From Sanghuangporus weigelae (lineage: Eukaryota; Basidiomycota; Agaricomycetes; Hymenochaetales; Hymenochaetaceae), in NCBI GenBank assembly GCA_033182465.1, contig CP137327.1, positions 248,001-312,000 on the forward strand: a DNA stretch of 64,000 nt, in the 5' to 3' direction. Numbering within the stretch: the stretch's first letter is position 1; each line of letters opens with the position of its first letter. The notes beneath the pieces are model-generated. The model ran no database searches, was not told the origin of the DNA, and was given only the letters and a program-made list of their open reading frames with translations. The position numbers and the translations under genes are program-made. Below, piece by piece: positions 1 to 11,900 of the stretch.

Positions 1-173
1 TTTCGAAAAGATGAATTTAGCAACTTAGATGATGTGAAACCGTTGAGATTTGGGTGAGATATGATTTTATCTGTGTTTTGAGGCTCTCATGGCGAGAAAA
101 GTGGTGAAATCACGTGATTGTCAACAATTTTGCAACTAGCTGTATAATATTTTATAATTATGGCTTTTAATTT

Positions 174-1456
174 TCAAAGCGAGATGCAGATGAGAGGATT
201 AAGGGCAATGACTAGTAAAGTGCGGCAGATAAGTATCGGAACGTCGCCAATAGTTTTTCGGTCCACTCACCTTGCCCAAAGTACCGCAGATGCGCATCGT
301 TGATACCCGAGGAAGGAATAGAATCACTGCAGTTCGGGTCTTCGTGACCAGTGCACTGTACAACGTTGTTGGGATCGGTATCTAGAGAAATCATTCAGTG
401 AAAATTTCTGGCGGTGAAAGACAAGTAGTCGACTCACTAGAGTCTCGGGACACCCAGTACTCAGTGCCACTACGCACAGTTATCATTTCTGCATGTTGCA
501 AGAAGAATATTAACTTACTGATGCTCATAACCCCATGATTGGAAAGGAATAGTGGGAACGCCGTCTATTTAAATGTGATTGTCACAAAATACTCGGCCAT
601 CTCGTAACGAAATACGTACCATATGTCTCCGTACCTACAGACAAGATGAGTCAGATTCGTTTCAAGCTGCTTCAAATATGTCAAAACATACCTCTGTAAA
701 TGTTCGAAGCACCGATCAGCTCCTCCGCCAAGTTCGCGTAAGTAGGATTACCCGTCCTCGGCTGGCCAAACGTGAACACCTTTAGCGGCACATCAGGGAA
801 ATTACCCGCAAGCGAGACGCCGCCGAGAGAGGCCAATGCGCCTCCAAGGGAATGGCCAGTTGAGACGAGAGAATAGTCCGGATGAGCGTCGAGCTCGGAA
901 GAGACGATAGAAATTACGGATGATGCGACACTATTAAAGGCAGACAAGAAGCCGTAATGGACCCGGACTCCGGAGATTCCTTCAGTCGATACACCCGGAG
1001 ACGAGAAGTCCTCGAGCCACGCAAGGACGTCTATTTTGAGACGTCATTAGTATCTATCGTCATGCCGACATGCTACATGACATTGTCCATACCAGTAACA
1101 AAGTCCTGAAGCTGAATGCTCCCTCGAAACGCGACGATGATTTCCTTTCGAATGTCATCTCGCGCGATATAGCCTTGTGTGTTGGTGGATGACTCGTCGA
1201 ACTTGCAGATGGTACAGGACGCACTTCAAATACGCAATTTGGAAAAGACTTGGAATGCACTTACAGATTTCACTAAAGTCAAGCCAGCTGGAACAGGGCA
1301 CCACAGTTGGTACGCGCCAGATGCGTACTTCACGTATCTTTTGAAGTCATCCATGAGAGATTGTGAAATGGCGCGACGTTCAATGAGAGGAGCAGGAACT
1401 GCAAAAACAGCACTTGCGAGTGTTACAAGAGGCAGAAGAAAGCGCGTCACCAGCAT
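174..1456 (-). CDS. Secreted class 3 (alpha/beta-hydrolase) lipase, copy 1
   Basis: This is a triacylglycerol-lipase/feruloyl-esterase-like enzyme of the fungal class 3 lipase family, expected to be secreted and to hydrolyse ester bonds. An N-terminal signal peptide starts MLVTRFLLPLVTLASAVFA. The nucleophile elbow is GHSLGG; the acid residue is expected in the YDGVPTIP motif and the histidine in INDAHLRYFG, giving a complete Ser-Asp-His triad. I assembled eight exons: 1265-1456, 1093-1201, 692-1030, 620-634, 519-564, 438-469, 271-381 and 174-211. They sum to 882 nt (293 aa), a normal family length. Exon 4 is only 15 nt. The start is the ATG at 1456; an in-frame GTG at 1465 was not used. A near-identical paralogue lies 3296 bp away. 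Confidence 0.9.
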
Positions 1457-2330
1457 GATAGACACAGGTTTGCGGCCTCAGGAAACTCAGAGAGGAGACC
1501 CCAGTTGAGAGAACTGGGTAAAGAAGGCATAAACATCGCAAACGAACTTTTAAATAATCGCGCTACCCAATCAATGTGAAAATCCTTGATGTAACACGAG
1601 CGAAATCAACGAGCAGGGAGGATTCAAAAAGATCCGCAAGTCACCAGAGCAGGTAAACTTGCGGTCATCTCAATTGCAAGGATCAGAGAACATTTCGAAT
1701 GATCTCGCGTGCACGAACATAGAGTTTAGGAGAAGTATCGCATGGTACGAGACAGACGCCTTACAGATCCTAATATGTCGGCGGCCAGAACATTTATTTT
1801 TATGTTGGCTCCCGCGAGAAATGATAAAATACCCTCCGTGGACGCGTTCTAGCAAGTTGATGTCAACCTCAAAGATTGGTTTCATAGCAATTGAGTAAGT
1901 CCCGCAAAGTACTTCGTGCCGAATGGAGCAAAGCCTCATAGAGCCCAAATCAAGTACTATTCATCGTCGAACCTGAAATCCAAGTGATGAGAACTTCGTT
2001 GCACTTTCACATGTAAGCGAGCAGGGTTCGCATGACCATTTCGCTAAGGACTTCTTGCTTTTTACGGCGAAAACAAAGGGAGGAAGCGAACGACGCGATC
2101 ATATGCTCAAGCAAAAGCATGGAACAAGATTTTGCAGCACTAAACCAGAACGCCATCATTTGAGAAGAAGTAAGGGTAGCGGAAATGTGGGGAAAGGACA
2201 TGTGGGGAAAGGAAGGAAGAAAAGATAGATCGATGAACGTGAGAAATTAGTCACCACGGCCAATCGCCAAGTCCCACGAATCTCGGAACCGGAACCAACT
2301 CTTCATCACTCAATATATTGACAAAATTTC
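1457..2330. other. Upstream spacer of lipase copy 1
   Basis: This non-coding spacer separates the lipase start from the helicase remnant. A TATTTAAAAG-type element near 1550-1560 (minus-strand sense) lies about 95 bp upstream of the lipase ATG and could be a TATA-like element. Short ORFs here are also present in the second unit but look like chance ORFs. No gene is supported. Confidence 0.6.
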
Positions 2331-2370
2331 ATTTAACTTCCTTGCGTGCAGCAATAATTGTTCTTCCGGA

Positions 2371-2855
2371 TTACGAGTGTAAAGCAGTTGCTCCAGGTTG
2401 AATTGCTTTCTTCTCTGCGGTCTGGTACAAGATTGTTTTGTTATGACAGTCATCAGTAGAGCCGAAAAAGAATACTGACGCTGTGTCTATAAAATATGCG
2501 GATGATTTCAAGTACCCAATATAGAATATGCTCTGCAAAGTCGGGGCCGCATCGCCCATATGGCGGAATTCAGAACGACAATGCACATGCAGGTAAGACA
2601 TTCGCGTTGTTTTGGGATCTCCAAAAAAGTATACTTTCGCTAACTCCTTGAAGCGACCAAACAGGTGCTATCAATTGAAACAACCGAGCCTTCGGTTATC
2701 GACTAAGATATGCACTCACCAGATAATCAAGAACACTTATTTGAGATGCTTCGTCAATAATGAGCATTTGCATCGGAATAAGACGAGAGAGGCGAATCGT
2801 ATCAAGTGCTGGATTTGAGAGTGTGCTAAATATACAGAGCATAGTCTTCCGAGGC
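2371..2855 (-). pseudogene. Deleted remnant of the Upf1-like helicase
   Basis: Sequence encoding LIIDEASQI (helicase motif II) and the preceding LSNPALD segment matches the intact helicase at 5.7-8.6 kb. The Walker A region is absent because similarity stops near 2850. Farther on, the motif corresponding to about 6408-6530 is joined directly to the last ~15 codons (AEKKAIQPGATALHS). This removes about 680 bp that would contain motifs V and VI. The remnant cannot encode a working ATPase. Its stop is at 2371. It lies on the same strand as the lipase and is part of the tandem duplication. Confidence 0.85.
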
Positions 2856-2859
2856 TGTT

Positions 2860-3445
2860 ATATGGTACTTGTGCGTGGAGACGTGTGGATACACGCTCGA
2901 GGAGCTGGATGAGATCTTCTCCGTGCCGAACCCTGTCCAAGCGCGCGAAGAACATGATTGCCGTAAAGGAGAACCAGATTATTGTCGTGGAAGATGATCA
3001 GCTTAGTTCCTCCTGTATAGATTGATAGCTTCTTGCTTGTTTCCTTGACTTTTTTGATGCTGAGTGTTTTCCAAATTCAAGGCGTGTATAGAGTTTCCTT
3101 GAATTGAAATACTCAACTTCATCCTTCATGTACCTTAGTTTATGCATTCTTTACAAAGATTTGTTGATCTGATATTGCGTTTGCTTTCGCCGGGTCAATT
3201 TCTACTGTCCTTCTGATGACGGAGACAATTGTGGCCGTCACGTAGTATCTTCTTCCGGGCCGCAGAGTTGGATGGAGGATACAAGCGCATAGTATACCCA
3301 AGGTATCTTGGTTCAACCTAGAGGTCGCAAGTGAGAGCCGTGCAGAGAGCATTGCATCCCAACTTGCAGTCTCTTTTATCGAAATTATTTGATAAGAAAG
3401 TATCTTGTTTCACAAACATCAGTAACCCAAAACTGAGCCATACTA
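2860..3445. other. Segment between the two duplication units, no gene seen
   Basis: This stretch has no counterpart that I can see beyond the right unit. It contains only short unsupported ORFs. It may be sequence inserted or retained at the duplication junction. Confidence 0.5.
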
Positions 3446-3469
3446 TTCGATAATTATGGCTACTAATTT

Positions 3470-4752
3470 TCAAAGCGAGATGCAGATAAGAGGATTAAGA
3501 GCAATAACTGAGGGGGAGGTAGCAGATAAGTATTTGGACGTTGACAAATAGTTTCAGTCCACTCACCTTGCCCAAAGTACCGCAGATGCGCATCGTTGAT
3601 ACCTGTAGAAGGAATAGAATCACTGCAGTTCGGGTCTTCGTGACCAGTGCACTGTACAACGTTGTTGGGATCGGTATCTAGAGAAATCATTCAGTGAAAA
3701 TTTCTGGCGGTGAAAGACAAGTAGTCGACTCACTAGAGTCTCGGGACACCCAGTACTCAGTGCCACTACGCACAGTTATCATTTCTGCATACTGCAAGAA
3801 GAATATTAACTTACTGATGCTCATAACCCCATGATTGGAAAGGAATAGTGGGAACGCCGTCTATTTAAATGTGATTGTCACAAAATACTCGGCCATCTCG
3901 TAACGAAATACGTACCATATGTCTCCGTACCTACAGACAAGATGAGTCAGATTCGTTTCAAGCTGCTTCAAATATCTCAAAACATACCTCTGTAAATGTT
4001 CGAAGCACCGATCAGCTCCTCCGCCAAGTTCGCATAAGCAGGATTACCCGTCCTCGGCTGGCCAAACGTGAACACCTTTAGCGGCACATCAGGGAAATTA
4101 CCCGCAAGCGAGACGCCACCGAGAGAGGCCAATGCGCCTCCAAGGGAATGGCCAGTTGAGACGAGAGAATAGTCCGGGTGAGCGTCGAGCTCGGAAGAGA
4201 CGATAGAAATTACGGATGATGCGACACTATTAAAGGCAGACAAGAAGCCGTAATGGACCCGGACTCCGGAGATTCCTTCAGTCGATACACCCGGAGACGA
4301 GAAGTCCTCGAGCCACGCAAGGACGTCTATTTTGAGACGTCATTAGTATCTATCGTCATGCTCACATGCTACATGACATTGCCCATACCAGTAACAAAGT
4401 CCTGAAGCTGAATGCTCCCTCGAAACGCGACGATGATTTCCTTTCGAATGTCATCTCGCGCGATATAGCCTTGTGTGTTGGTGGATGACCCGTCGAACTT
4501 GCAGATGGTACAGGACGCACTTCAAATACGCAATTTGGAAAAGACTTGGAATGCACTTACAGATTTCACTAAAGTCAAGCCAGCTGGAACAGGGCACCAC
4601 AGTTGGTACGCGCCAGATGCGTACTTCACGTATCTTTTGAGGTCATCCATGAGAGATTGCGAAATGGCGCGACGTTCAATGAGAGGAGCAGGAACTGCAA
4701 AAACAGCACTTGCTAGTGTTACAAGAGGCAGAAGAAAGCGCGTCACCAGCAT
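3470..4752 (-). CDS. Secreted class 3 (alpha/beta-hydrolase) lipase, copy 2
   Basis: This is the second copy of the secreted lipase, with the same signal peptide, GHSLGG nucleophile elbow, YDGVPTIP and INDAHLRYFG motifs. All eight exons of copy 1 are conserved at +3296, including the 15-nt exon at 3916-3930, and the splice dinucleotides are intact. Visible protein differences are few: DDF to DDL after the signal peptide, an E to G near the start of exon 2, NPTYAN to NPAYAN, and SSG to STG near the C terminus. Both copies therefore look functional. The promoter-proximal region upstream of the ATG is more diverged than the coding sequence, so the two may differ in expression. Confidence 0.9.
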
Positions 4753-5660
4753 GATAGACACAGGTTTGCGGCCCCAGGAAACTCAGAGAGGAGACCCCAG
4801 TTGAGAGAACTGGGTGAAGAAGGCGTAAACATCGCGAAGGAACTTTTAAAAGACAAAGCTTCCAATCAACGTGAAAATCTCTGATGTGAAACAAATGATA
4901 CCAAACGAGAAGGACGGGTTCATTAAAAAGATCCGCGGGTCACCAGAGCAGGTAAACTTTTGTAAACTTGCGGTCATCTCAATTGCAAGGATCAGAGAAC
5001 ATTCTGAGCGATCTCGCGTGCATGAACATAGGATTTAGGAGAAGTATCGCATGGTACGAGACAGACGCCTTACAGATCCCAGTATGTCGGCGGCCAGAAC
5101 ATTTATTTTTATGTTGGCTCCCGCGAGAAATGACAAAATACCCTCCGTGGACACGTCCTAGCAAGTTGATGTCAACCTCAAAGATTGGTTTCATAGCAAT
5201 TGAGTAAGTCCCACAAAGTATTTCGTGCCGAATGGAGCAAAGCCTCATAGAGCCCAAATCAAGTACTATTCATCGTCGAACCTGAAATCCAAGTGATGAG
5301 AACTTCGTTGCACTTTCACATGTAAGCGAGCAGGGTTCGCATGACCATTTCGCTAAGGACTTCTTGCTTTTTACGGCGAAAACAAAGGGAGAAAGTGAAC
5401 GACGACGCGATCATATGCTCAAGCAAAAGCATGGAACAAGATTTTGCAGCAAAAAATCATAAGGCCATCATTTGAGAGGAAGTAAGGGGAAGGGTAGATA
5501 TGGGGACATGTGGGAAAGGAAGGAAGAAAAGATCGATGCGTGAGAAATTAGTCATGATCACGCACCTTAACGCCACGGCAATCGCCAAGTCCCAAGTCTC
5601 GGAACCAACTCTTCATCACTCAACACATTGCATTGATAAATTTTTATTAAATTTCCTTGC
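4753..5660. other. Upstream spacer of lipase copy 2
   Basis: This is the duplicate of the 1457-2330 spacer. It carries a TTTTAAAAG run near 4846-4855 in place of the TATTTAAAAG of copy 1. No gene is supported. Confidence 0.5.
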
Positions 5661-5685
5661 GTGAAGCAACAACTGTTCTTCCAGA

Positions 5686-8555
5686 TTACGAGCACAAAGC
5701 GGTTGCTGCTCCAGGTAGAAGTGCTTTCTTCTCTGCAACATCGACCCACTTACACCAAGTATTCGATCTTCCCACTTTCTCCTCCCAATGTGATACGAGC
5801 TTTCCAAGAAGCGTCTTGCGAACGCTATCGTGTCGCGTAAATTCGCGCTTAGTGACGATCACCATTCCCGCCTTGCATCGTGTGAGCATCACATTTACTC
5901 GATTTTGGGACTTCAGGAATCCTGGGCCCGATGTACGGACGACGGACACGAGAACGTATTCGGCTTCGTTTCCTGCAGTAAGACAAGATGAAAACACATG
6001 TCAGTCAACGGACCTTCTACTCTTGGAGCTTGTCTTCCCTTACCTTGGAAGCTATCAACATTGAATACTTTTTCCCAAGGCAATCTCTCTTTCTTCAACG
6101 CATTCTGAACTGCACCCCGCTGCGCGTCATACGGAGTGATAATGCAATAGTCCTTGTGCCTGTAATAGTGCCGAACCAAATGAAGAATCGTCTGTACTTC
6201 TCGTCCATTCTATGTGGGATATCAAATCGATGCAACGGCGCTAACAATGGACCGATTCACCTTCCAGCTTTTTCCAGCCTTCTCTTCGTTCCCATTCCAG
6301 ACATCAATGAACTTTATACAATTCCAGCCATCTATCGAGTGCGTTGACTTCAGTTTCGACTGATACACAGACCGTGAAATGAATTCCCCGATCTCGTTCG
6401 GCATGCGGTCTGGCACAGGATTGTTATGACAATCATCAGTAGAGCCGAAAAGGAATACTAACACTGTGTGTTTAGAAAATATGCGGATGATTTCAAGTGC
6501 CCAATATCGAATATGCTTTGCAGAGTTGGGGCCGCATCACGCCCATACGGAGGAACTACGGATAAGAAGTCATGGAATTCCGCACGACTATGCACGCGCA
6601 GGTAAGATACTCACGTTGTTTTGGATCCCCAAAAAAGCAGACTTTCGTCAATTCCTTGAAGCGACCAAACAGGTGCTATCATTGAAACAAGCATCATACA
6701 ACCGTGTCTTCGATTATGCACTGAGGTATGCACTGTACTCACCAAATAATCAAGAACACATATTTGAGATGCTTCGTCAATTATGAGCATCTGCATCGGA
6801 ACAAGACGAAAGAGGCGAATAGTATCGAGTGCTGGATTTGAGAGTATGCTAACTGTACACAGCACAATTCTAGTCTCATGAAACATCAATTTGACTTCTC
6901 TCGGAGTATCGGGAAATTCATCCGTGCGAATGAGGTGCTTTTTCACCTCAGTGTAAATGTGCTCGTGCCTGGCCATGAAATGCACTCCTGAAATTCGCGA
7001 GGAAAGAAAAAGATGCAGAATGGTACGCACCATTCCTCATAAAATTCTTTTGAAACAAGAATTTTGAACGCCACAGAATGCTTTGCGAGACTCTCCGCAA
7101 TATTTTTCACGCCAACATTGGATTGTGCCACCACCCAAGCTGTCCTCCGTAGAGCATATATCTCTCGCATGGCGACCGAAATCGTGGTTGTCTTTCCGGT
7201 TCCAGGCGGTCCTACAGAGCAAATGAGTCAGGATTACCATTTATGACTTTACTCGAATCGACGCTGACCGTGTGCAATGACAATCGGTCGGTGAGGGTTA
7301 ATGATTGCTTCGACTACATTCGCCTGTGATTGATTCAACGGGCGGTCTACTTGTCCGACACGTATCCTTGCATTGTTTATGCGCCTGACATTCAGTCGCC
7401 TGAGAATCGGAAACCAGAGAAACCCAATGAATGGGTAGTTGGGATCTGATAGTATCCTGACTCCTTGTAGCACTCCAAGGAGAAATGCATCTCGCGCTCT
7501 TTCATGGTTCGTAGACTCTTCGCGGCCCTCGACTCTCACGTTCGCGATCGAAGCGTTCGACATGACTCTACCTTGCCTGATAAAAGTTCTCTTGCCATTT
7601 ACGCCGTTTGCCTTGCCGCGGTACTCTCTGCCGTTTACATCTGTCAGAACGACCCTTGTCTAGCCACTTCCGTTAAAATAGACCCTGATAAAAGTAAAAT
7701 CAATTGTAGGAGTAACTCACCTTCCCACTCATCCGTACCCGTGTTTTGTACCTCTCATTATGGATGATAATTCCCCCATCTTTTCCATGCTGTACACGCG
7801 TAAAATCGTTCTGAATAGTCTGAGGCTTGGCGGCATCAATAATATGGAGTTCTGTGACCATACTGAACAGGCGCTTGAATTCCTTTGGATGTAGAGATCA
7901 TTGGTTATGTGAAGCACGTCGTATAAGTCACTTACTAAAACGGATAAACGGCTTGTATCCACTGCCATGCTTGTTGAAAGGTGTTCCGACCATTTGGAAC
8001 ATGAAGCAAGCCTGTGAAAAGAGGCCATCAGCTAATGCATACACCTCGTTACTGTTTATACCTTTGCGTAATCCACGCCCTCTCACAAAGCAACTCCAAC
8101 TGTTTGCCCTTGTCCTCGTCGCAGATGTTCCAAATTTGATCGATCTCGAACGATTTGGAAGACGGGCGTAGCAAATCTTGTACAACAGAGCCAGGAGAAA
8201 TGCCCTCCGTCGGTGGAAGATTGCATCCACGAACATCGAAGGCCAAAGAATGCTTGATATGCATTGCGAGTCTGACAATATCGAACCCGGCGACGCACCC
8301 TGAATCTCCAGCAAGAATTCGCTTCAGAACATCGCTTTTCTTCTTTGTTACATCGAACACGATTATTCTGTCATTTATTGAAGTAGCAACGAACTGCAAG
8401 ATGCCCTTCTCGTTTATGTGTGCTGAGAGGCCGATCACGTCTGAAGAGGCCGTGCTCAGCGCGTAAGAAATGTCTTCGGAGGCGGAATAGATGGACCAGG
8501 TCAAGTTCTTTGGTATTCCCTTGCCCTGGATGTATTTCTGACGAAAGCTAGGCAT
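5686..8555 (-). CDS. Upf1-like superfamily 1 helicase, paralogue 1
   Basis: This is an SF1B (Upf1/IGHMBP2-like) nucleic-acid helicase. The N-terminal ~170 residues (8049-8555) resemble a degenerate RNase-H/DEDD exonuclease fold, read from GLSAHINEKG and VAGFDIVRLAMHIKH; catalytic acids are not obviously kept, so this is inference. The helicase core is split by short introns: a Q-motif-like PLNQSQANVVEAI, Walker A GPPGTGKTTT around 7190-7225, motif II IIDEASQI near 6770, motif III FFGDPKQ near 6630, then VDSFQGNEAEYVLVSVVR and RVNVMLTRCK (motifs V-VI). The protein ends ALLPGAATALCS. The first in-frame ATG is at 8555; an upstream TTG was rejected, and a missed 5' exon is possible. All core motifs are present, so the gene appears intact. 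The substrate is unknown. Confidence 0.85.
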
Positions 8556-8999
8556 AACGACCACGGGAGTCAACGCAGGAAGACACGAGTGCGTTAGGCG
8601 CCAGCCTACCTTTCTTATGCACAGTAGATCCGCAACACGTTCCAGACCACCATCATCAATATCGTGAGGATCACATTAAAGTTCCGTGAATAGTGGGGAA
8701 TGGGATTTCTTCTAAAACCTCATGCCCGAGTCAACGATACTGGATTCACAATGGGCGCCTATTCAATGGGTCCCAACAGGCGCCTAACGAATACAAAATG
8801 AACTAAGGACACTGACCAGCCGATCGGAGGAATCTTAATGTCCAGTAGATTTTTGCGGTATATCTGTTCTTCATCTACAATCCTTGGGTAGGTAGATATT
8901 GCGATCATGATCGAAGTGAAAGTTACATTTACTTTGTCGCGTCACCAAAAGTGCGTCTGGTACTGGTACAAATACGTACAAATATCGTACAACATCGAT

Positions 9000-11900
9000 T
9001 CAAAACAGGGAAAGCTTCTCCCAGCGCTTATTCTTCTTAGTCAGAGGCAAGTTCTCACTAGGAACATGTTTCCTCAGAGGAGTCAGTTTTTGAGACGTCA
9101 CCCTGGCTCCTGACACGCCTGGGGTCCGTACCTGCGAAGGCATTGGGGGTCCGCTCGCCCATGCGCCTACGAGCGACTGAGAACGAGAGCCCGAAGGTGA
9201 TTTTGATAATGACGGATAATAAGCGCCGGGAGTATCAGTTCTGTAAGTATCGACTGGTACCCTTGATCGAGAAGTGCGCGTCCCGGATTCGGAAGGGAGC
9301 TTTGGGAAACCTGCATCTAAATGCGTCCGACGCAGATCAGAGGTTACTGAAGCGATGCTGGACTCCTTACTCGTGGCGGGCAATAGGATTGCTCTCTTTT
9401 GAGGGGGAACGTATGATACAGCCCCAGGAGTAGGTCGACTTGATACGTGGGTGCGGATGGGCGCTAAATTAGCGTTCGATCGATAAGTATCAGGAGAAGA
9501 TGCTCGGGTAGAAGTCCGAGGGCGAGAATTGAAGCTCTCCACAAGCTGCGAATCGTGCTTGCTTCTTGCACCATCATCAGAACCAGGTAAGATGGCTTTC
9601 CCTTCGGCAATAGCTTTCCAATCGCGCCAGGTATTCTGGCGGCCGTAGTTCGTCTCCCAGTATTGATGCATCGCGCCTAGTAAAGTACCCTTCACATTCC
9701 CTTGCTGCATGAAGGCCCGACTCGTGACGATCACCATTCCAAGTTTGCAACGCGTCAGCATCACGTTCACTCTGTTTCTCGATTTCAAAAAGCCCGGAGA
9801 CATTGACCGGACGACTGAGACAATAACATAGTCTGCTTCGTTTCCTGAGGAAGCGTGAGCGCTATTGCATGCAGATGCGAAGAAAGTATATACCCTGGAA
9901 GCTGTCGACATTATAGATGTTATCGTATCTCAGACTCGCGGCTTCCATCGTCTTGTGCAGTAAATTTCTCTGTGCATCGTACGGAGTAATTATACAATAA
10001 TCCTTGCCCTTATAATAGTGGCGAACAAGATGTTCCACGGTCTGCACTTCCCGTTTGTTCTTCAGATTCAATCGTCAGCAATGTGGTGAGAGATATAGGA
10101 AAAGGTATCTACGATGTAGCTCTTTTTGTCGTCCTCTTCTTCTCCGAGCGAGACGTCAATGAAGGCAATGCAAGAATGCGTCTTCACATCATGTTCTGAT
10201 CGGAGTTTACTGTCATAAACAGCTTCGGAAATAAATCGCCCTAAGGGCACGGGCATACGGTCTATTTATATAGAAGGTCAGCGTTCGCTATGCAAGAAGA
10301 GAGGGTATCTGACATTGCGTGTTTAAGAAGTACGCTGTAGGTTTCAAGTGGCGAACATCAAAGACACTCTGGAGCGTTGGTGCTGCATCCTTACCGAACG
10401 GAGGCACTAGAGACGTAAAGTGAGTAACGGGATAAAAGTACTTTGTTGCGTATAAGCCTTACATTGCTTAGGGTCTCCGAAGAAACACACCTTGCTTAGA
10501 CGCTTAAAGTTGGCAAAGATGTGCTGAAAGAGTGACGTGAGACTCGAGGGTCTGATAGGCGCTCGGGTACCAGAACTTACCATATAATTGAAGATACCGA
10601 TTTGAGATGCCTCATCCACGATTAAATTGGATACAGGAACAAACTCAAAGATCCTCTTGTCGTTCAAAGATGGATTGGAAAGCGTAGAGATCGTGCATAA
10701 TATGACGTTTACGCCGTAAAATGTCACTTCAACGTCTTGTACGCCGTTTGGTAGTTCGTCCGTACGGATAAGTGAATCCGTGACTCGATCGTCGTAGATG
10801 TGTTCATGCCTTGGAGAAGTTTTAGAGATTCTTATACCACGATGATAATCGGAAACGTACCATTCGTGGTAGAACTCCTTCGATACCAGAAGTTTGTACG
10901 GCACGGAATCCTTAGACAGTCGTTCGGCAATATTCTTCACCGCAACGTTTGACTGTGCAACGACCCACACCATATCGCGTTCCTTGATCCATTGCTGCAG
11001 AGAGGCTGAGATTGTGGATGTCTTTCCTGTCCCAGGTGGACCTGGGAAAAAGAGGGATGAATGCTTCTCAAAAATAATAGATTTAGAGAAGAACTCACCG
11101 TGCACGATAACGAAAGGTACTTCAGAATAGACCATTGCCTCCACAACATCTGCTTGAGACTGATTCAACCTGCCCGTTTTGATAGCCCCGGTAACTTTGC
11201 CTGGGATTCTTTCATCTACATTTGGATTTGGAAAGTAAAGTTTTTGGATGAGGTGATATTCCGGCTCATGGAGGTCGTGTTTGCCTTGCAGAAGTTGCAA
11301 GAGAAACGCTTCGCGAGCACGCTCGGCGTGACTAAATTCATCCTTGCCCACTACGAAAATAGCCTTGAGCGAAATACTGCCCAGATCGCTGCGCGTAGCG
11401 ACCTGCGTAAGTTTCCCGTTGGCACGTCTCGCAGTTCCGCGGTGCAATCTGTCATCTTGGCCGATCATCCAGACTTCCGCCTGCAGAGTGTATTAATGCA
11501 AGTTTATCGAATCAGAGAGAAGAATACTCACCCTTTCGCTAGGACGAACGCGGTTGTTAAAACGATCGTTCGTGATAACAACATTTCCATTCTTGTCAAT
11601 GGTTGTACCCTTGAAATCGTTTTGCAGTACCCGTGGTCTCGCTGCTTCTATTTTCTCGACTTCTATAAGCATCTGGTGGATTGGCTTAAAGTACTAGGGC
11701 ATCGCTAGTAGCTTAGGAATGGACGAAATGCAAATGGCGCTAGAAAATCTTACTTTGCTTGATAGATACATGGTATCCACAAATTCTCGTTGCACCAGAC
11801 CATATCGCGAGTCAAGCGTAGCGGCAACCCTGCACATGGAGACGTCAGTCAACCCTTCGGCTAAATCTTGCTGTAACCTACCGTGATGTAAGCCAAGCGC

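Larger units (their letters stand above)
155..2860. repeat. Left unit of a ~3.3-kb tandem duplication (lipase + spacer + helicase remnant)
   Basis: This stretch is nearly collinear with the segment starting near 3450. Across the whole lipase gene the offset is a constant 3296 bp; in the upstream spacer it becomes about 3309 bp. Similarity starts about 20 bp beyond the lipase stop codon and ends inside helicase sequence near 2850. Coding identity is very high by eye, with only a few amino-acid changes. The promoter-proximal spacer and helicase portion are more diverged and carry indels. Confidence 0.9.
3450..6760. repeat. Right unit of the lipase/helicase tandem duplication
   Basis: This is the partner of the segment at 155-2860. 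The lipase portion is collinear; the helicase portion continues into an intact gene. In the left unit about 680 bp of the helicase 3' half is missing, so the right unit most likely retains the older arrangement and the left unit is the degraded copy. Confidence 0.85.

Noticed and set aside
1670-1948. Duplicated 92-codon ORFs in the lipase upstream spacers (also 4979-5257)
   Set aside because: They are conserved only because the spacer was duplicated; overlapping ORFs occur on both strands and no recognisable features are present.
8556-8573. Extended start of helicase paralogue 1
   Set aside because: The extension begins with TTG, not expected as a start in this type of nuclear gene; the first ATG is at 8555.
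11061-11708. 215-codon plus-strand ORF
   Set aside because: It is antisense to helicase paralogue 2 exons whose minus-strand frame shows clear conserved helicase motifs.
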